From Granulicoccus phenolivorans DSM 17626 = NBRC 107789 = JCM 15570 (GTDB lineage: Bacteria > Actinomycetota > Actinomycetes > Propionibacteriales > Propionibacteriaceae), in contig NZ_AUHH01000037.1 in assembly GCF_000423085.1 (NCBI RefSeq), positions 1-43,479 on the forward strand: 43,479 bases of DNA. Reading direction: 5' to 3'. This document shows, in pieces, positions 41,914-43,479 of the stretch. A program made the position numbers and the translations under genes. Under the pieces are notes generated by a model. That model did no database searches and was not told where the DNA came from. It saw only the letters and a program-made list of their open reading frames with translations. How positions within the stretch are numbered: position 1 is the stretch's first letter; each line of letters begins with the position of its first letter.

Positions 41914-41955
41914 CCTCTCTAATATCGAGAGACTCTTAAATAGAGAATCTCTCTT
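41914..41955. promoter_or_regulatory. MarR operator cluster, divergent promoter region
   Basis: Dyads overlap in this stretch: CTCTC-N7-GAGAG (41915-41931), AGAGA-A-TCTCT (41942-41952) and GAGAGA-N15-TCTCTC (41927-41953). The half-site TCTCT or AGAGA occurs about five times. A -10-like TATTTT lies at 41962-41967 for the rightward gene. The AT-rich core is unlike the GC-rich surroundings. Confidence 0.75.
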
Positions 41956-41981
41956 GTGCGCTATTTTATCGGAGGTCAACG

Positions 41982-43177
41982 ATGACCAGAGCGCTTATCA
42001 TCGGCGGCGGAATCGCCGGGCCGGCGACCGCCCTGTTCCTGCACCGGGCGGGTTGGGAGGTCGAAATTTTCGAGGCCCGTCCGGGGCCCGCCACCCACGG
42101 TGGCCTTTTCCTCAATGTCGCCACCAACGGTCTGGCCGTCCTGGACCTCTTGGGGCTGCGGGATGAACTCCTGGCGATCGGCCATCGGTGTCCCTACCTG
42201 GAACTGTGGAGCGGACGCGACCGCAAGCTCGCCACCATGCCGAACGGGCCGGCCGGCGAACCGGAGCGGGCAGTGTGGTGGTTCGCCGGGACGAACTCCA
42301 CGGCGTACTGCAAGGTGCGGTGGCGGCGCGGGGCCTGCCGAGTACGCCGGGGCGGCGACTCACCGCGATCGAGCAGAGCCCGCTCGGGGTGACCGCGCGG
42401 TTCAGTGACGGTACCGAGGCCACCGGCGATGTCCTGATCGGCTGCGATGGGGTCGGATCGTTCACCCGCCGCTGGATCGACCCCGATGCGCCCGAGCCGC
42501 GCTTCACCGGGTTGCTCAGCATCGGTGGCTTTGCCCGACTTCCGGGTCTCGCGCCGACCCCGGGGGTGCAGCGAATGATCTTCGGCGCCCGCGGGTTCTT
42601 CGGCTACCTGGTGCGGACCGACGGCACCGTGTACTGGTTCGCGAATCCCAATTGGAGCGGGGTCGACCCGGACCGGGTGCGGCGGATGCCGACCGACCAG
42701 TGGCTCACCGAGCTGCGCGAGCTGCATGCGCAGGATCCATTCCCGGTGCCCCAGATTCTCGCGGCGGCCGACGAGGTGGGGGCCTATCCCATCTACGATC
42801 TGCCGCACGTCCCGCACTGGCACCGCGGGCGGGTCGTCGCGGTCGGGGATGCGGTCCATGCGACCAGTCCCAACGCCGGTCAGGGCGCCTCACTTGCGCT
42901 CGAGGACGCGGTGACGCTGGCGCGGTGTCTGCGGGATCGGCCGTCGCATCCGCCGGCGTTCGACGAGTATGTCCGGCTGCGGCGTCCCCGCGCCGAGGAG
43001 GTGGTGAAGTACTCCCGTGCCCTCGGGCGGCGCAAGGCCCCGGGCGGTTCCCGGCTGGCGGTGGGACTGCGCGACCTGATGTTGCCGCTGGTTCTGCGCA
43101 ACGCGACCAGGGATGCCCGCAACAATCACCTCTACAACCACCCCGTCAACTGGGACGGTGCCCTCAGCGGAGCGTGA
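41982..43177 (+). pseudogene. FAD-dependent aromatic-ring monooxygenase, broken by a -1 frameshift
   Basis: The first frame (41982 to about 42280) encodes the FAD start motif IIGGGIAGPATALFLHRAGW and runs on to a stop at 42392 as out-of-frame sequence. The frame at about 42275-43177 encodes the rest: VVVRRDELHGVLQGAVAARG, then DVLIGCDGVGS and VAVGDAVHATSPNAGQGASLALEDAV, the last two being the second and third FAD/GD motifs. Joining the two at about 42273-42286 restores a 398-residue group A monooxygenase. The site is a GTGTGGTGG stretch that reads as loss of one G from GTGGTGGTGG. The cause may be a real mutation or a sequence error. GGAGG precedes ATG 41982. It is divergent from marR and likely repressed by it. 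The C-terminus now reads GALSGA out of the 26-bp repeat. Confidence 0.85.
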
Positions 43178-43266
43178 TCCGGACTTCCCTCAGCGGAGCG
43201 TGATCCGGACTTCCCTCAGCGGAGCGTGATCCGGACTTCCCTCAGCGGAGCGTGATCCGGACTTCA
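43163..43266. repeat. 26-bp tandem repeat array at the convergent gene ends
   Basis: Four copies begin at 43163, 43189, 43215 and 43241. The unit is CTCAGCGGAGCGTGATCCGG plus ACTTCC; the first three are identical and the last differs at its end. Each copy carries a TGA on the plus strand (AGCGTGA) and a TGA on the minus strand (TCA in CTCAGC), so every copy contains the stop codon of both converging genes. The plus-strand gene stops in copy 1 (43175-43177); the minus-strand gene stops in copy 4 (43242-43244). Confidence 0.95.
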
Positions 43267-43479
43267 TTGCCGGCGGTGGCCGCACCCCGGATCCAATTCT
43301 GCGACCCGATGCTGTGCCGCAGATTCATCGTGGCCACCGACACGACGCCGTGCTCGCCGGCATTGGCGACCGCGTGGTACGCCACCGCCCAGGCGTGTTC
43401 CGGGCTGTCAGTGCGCACAATCAGGGTGTTCTGCTCGGTGGCGGTGTTTCCCTGCCCCAGCGTCCGGCTGATCGACTGG
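43242..43479 (-). CDS. C-terminal part of an unidentified protein (5' end outside window)
   Basis: An open frame of 78 codons runs from the right edge to TGA at 43242-43244 on the minus strand and ends NEVRITLR. It contains strand-rich segments such as QNTLIVRTDSPEHAWAV and VVSVATMNLRHSIGSQNWIRG. I do not recognise a family. The last codons coincide with the fourth copy of the 26-bp repeat, which suggests the repeat was amplified from this gene's own 3' end. Convergent with the FAD monooxygenase gene. Confidence 0.6.
   Translation of the reverse strand, partial: QSISRTLGQGNTATEQNTLIVRTDSPEHAWAVAYHAVANAGEHGVVSVATMNLRHSIGSQNWIRGAATAGNEVRITLR

Noticed and set aside
42188-43177. A separate 329-codon gene beginning at 42188.
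   Set aside because: The first part of this frame (42188-42274) is not conserved sequence, and the rest continues the broken monooxygenase, so it is one gene with a frameshift.

Overview
The window is a high-GC chromosomal segment from an actinobacterium. The pointers are a mycothiol gene (mshB-like), a monomeric NADP isocitrate dehydrogenase of 738 residues, malate:quinone oxidoreductase, the fdxA-dapC gene pair, a DUF3516 helicase, an LAXTG wall anchor of the class E sortase type, several luciferase-like flavin oxidoreductases, and at least six genes with a TAnnnT box 6-7 nt before the start codon (leaderless mRNAs). The gene set would fit Propionibacteriales, but I cannot name the genus. 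I see no rRNA, tRNA, insertion sequence, integrase, phage gene or CRISPR array. Most of the window is ordinary chromosome backbone with close convergent and divergent gene pairs.

Layout: 1-418 holds a 30-bp tandem array. 419-6410 has a beta-helix protein, a VOC protein, the membrane protease SppA, a cytidylate-kinase-like protein, YaaA, and an ArsR-SRPBCC pair with two matching operators. 6462-13744 has cysE, a secreted lipoprotein, icd and mqo, and a wall-anchored lysozyme-like protein. 13746-19685 has an LLM oxidoreductase, an SDR, and a catabolic operon of alcohol dehydrogenase, aldehyde dehydrogenase and cytochrome P450, read right to left. 19909-27274 is the most unusual block: a membrane metallopeptidase, then a secreted GH16-ricin lectin enzyme divergent from a three-gene set of a cellulose-synthase-like GT2, a STAS protein and a GH26 enzyme. 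27290-31115 has a large inverted repeat, a DUF3516 helicase, a small disordered protein and an NADPH:FMN reductase. 31233-31406 is a second tandem array. 31447-41373 has an LLM oxidoreductase, pepN, an orphan peptide-binding lipoprotein, mshB, a VanW protein, an SH3-like protein, fdxA and dapC. The right edge has a MarR regulator, a frameshifted FAD monooxygenase, a third tandem array (26 bp) and the 3' end of an unidentified gene.

How genes work together: the GT2-STAS-GH26 genes with the divergent GH16 gene form a self-contained candidate exopolysaccharide locus. One integral-membrane beta-glycan synthase, two membrane-anchored glycanases of the types that cut beta-1,3/1,4-glucans or mannans, and one STAS regulator are all present. 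The synthase lacks a C-terminal PilZ domain, carries about 100 extra residues between its DxD and TED motifs, and is preceded by a short upstream reading frame that overlaps its start codon (ATGA). This is my best candidate for an undescribed system. The ADH-ALDH-P450 operon looks like stepwise oxidation of a hydrocarbon or terpenoid to an acid. PepN and the overlapping SBP gene suggest coupled peptide uptake and cleavage.

Three tandem repeat arrays with different units (30, 19-20 and 26 bp) lie between or at the ends of genes. The tail of the first and the second share a CCCGCGA(n)CAGCA core and may be one dispersed family. The 26-bp array sits exactly across the shared stop codons of two converging genes.
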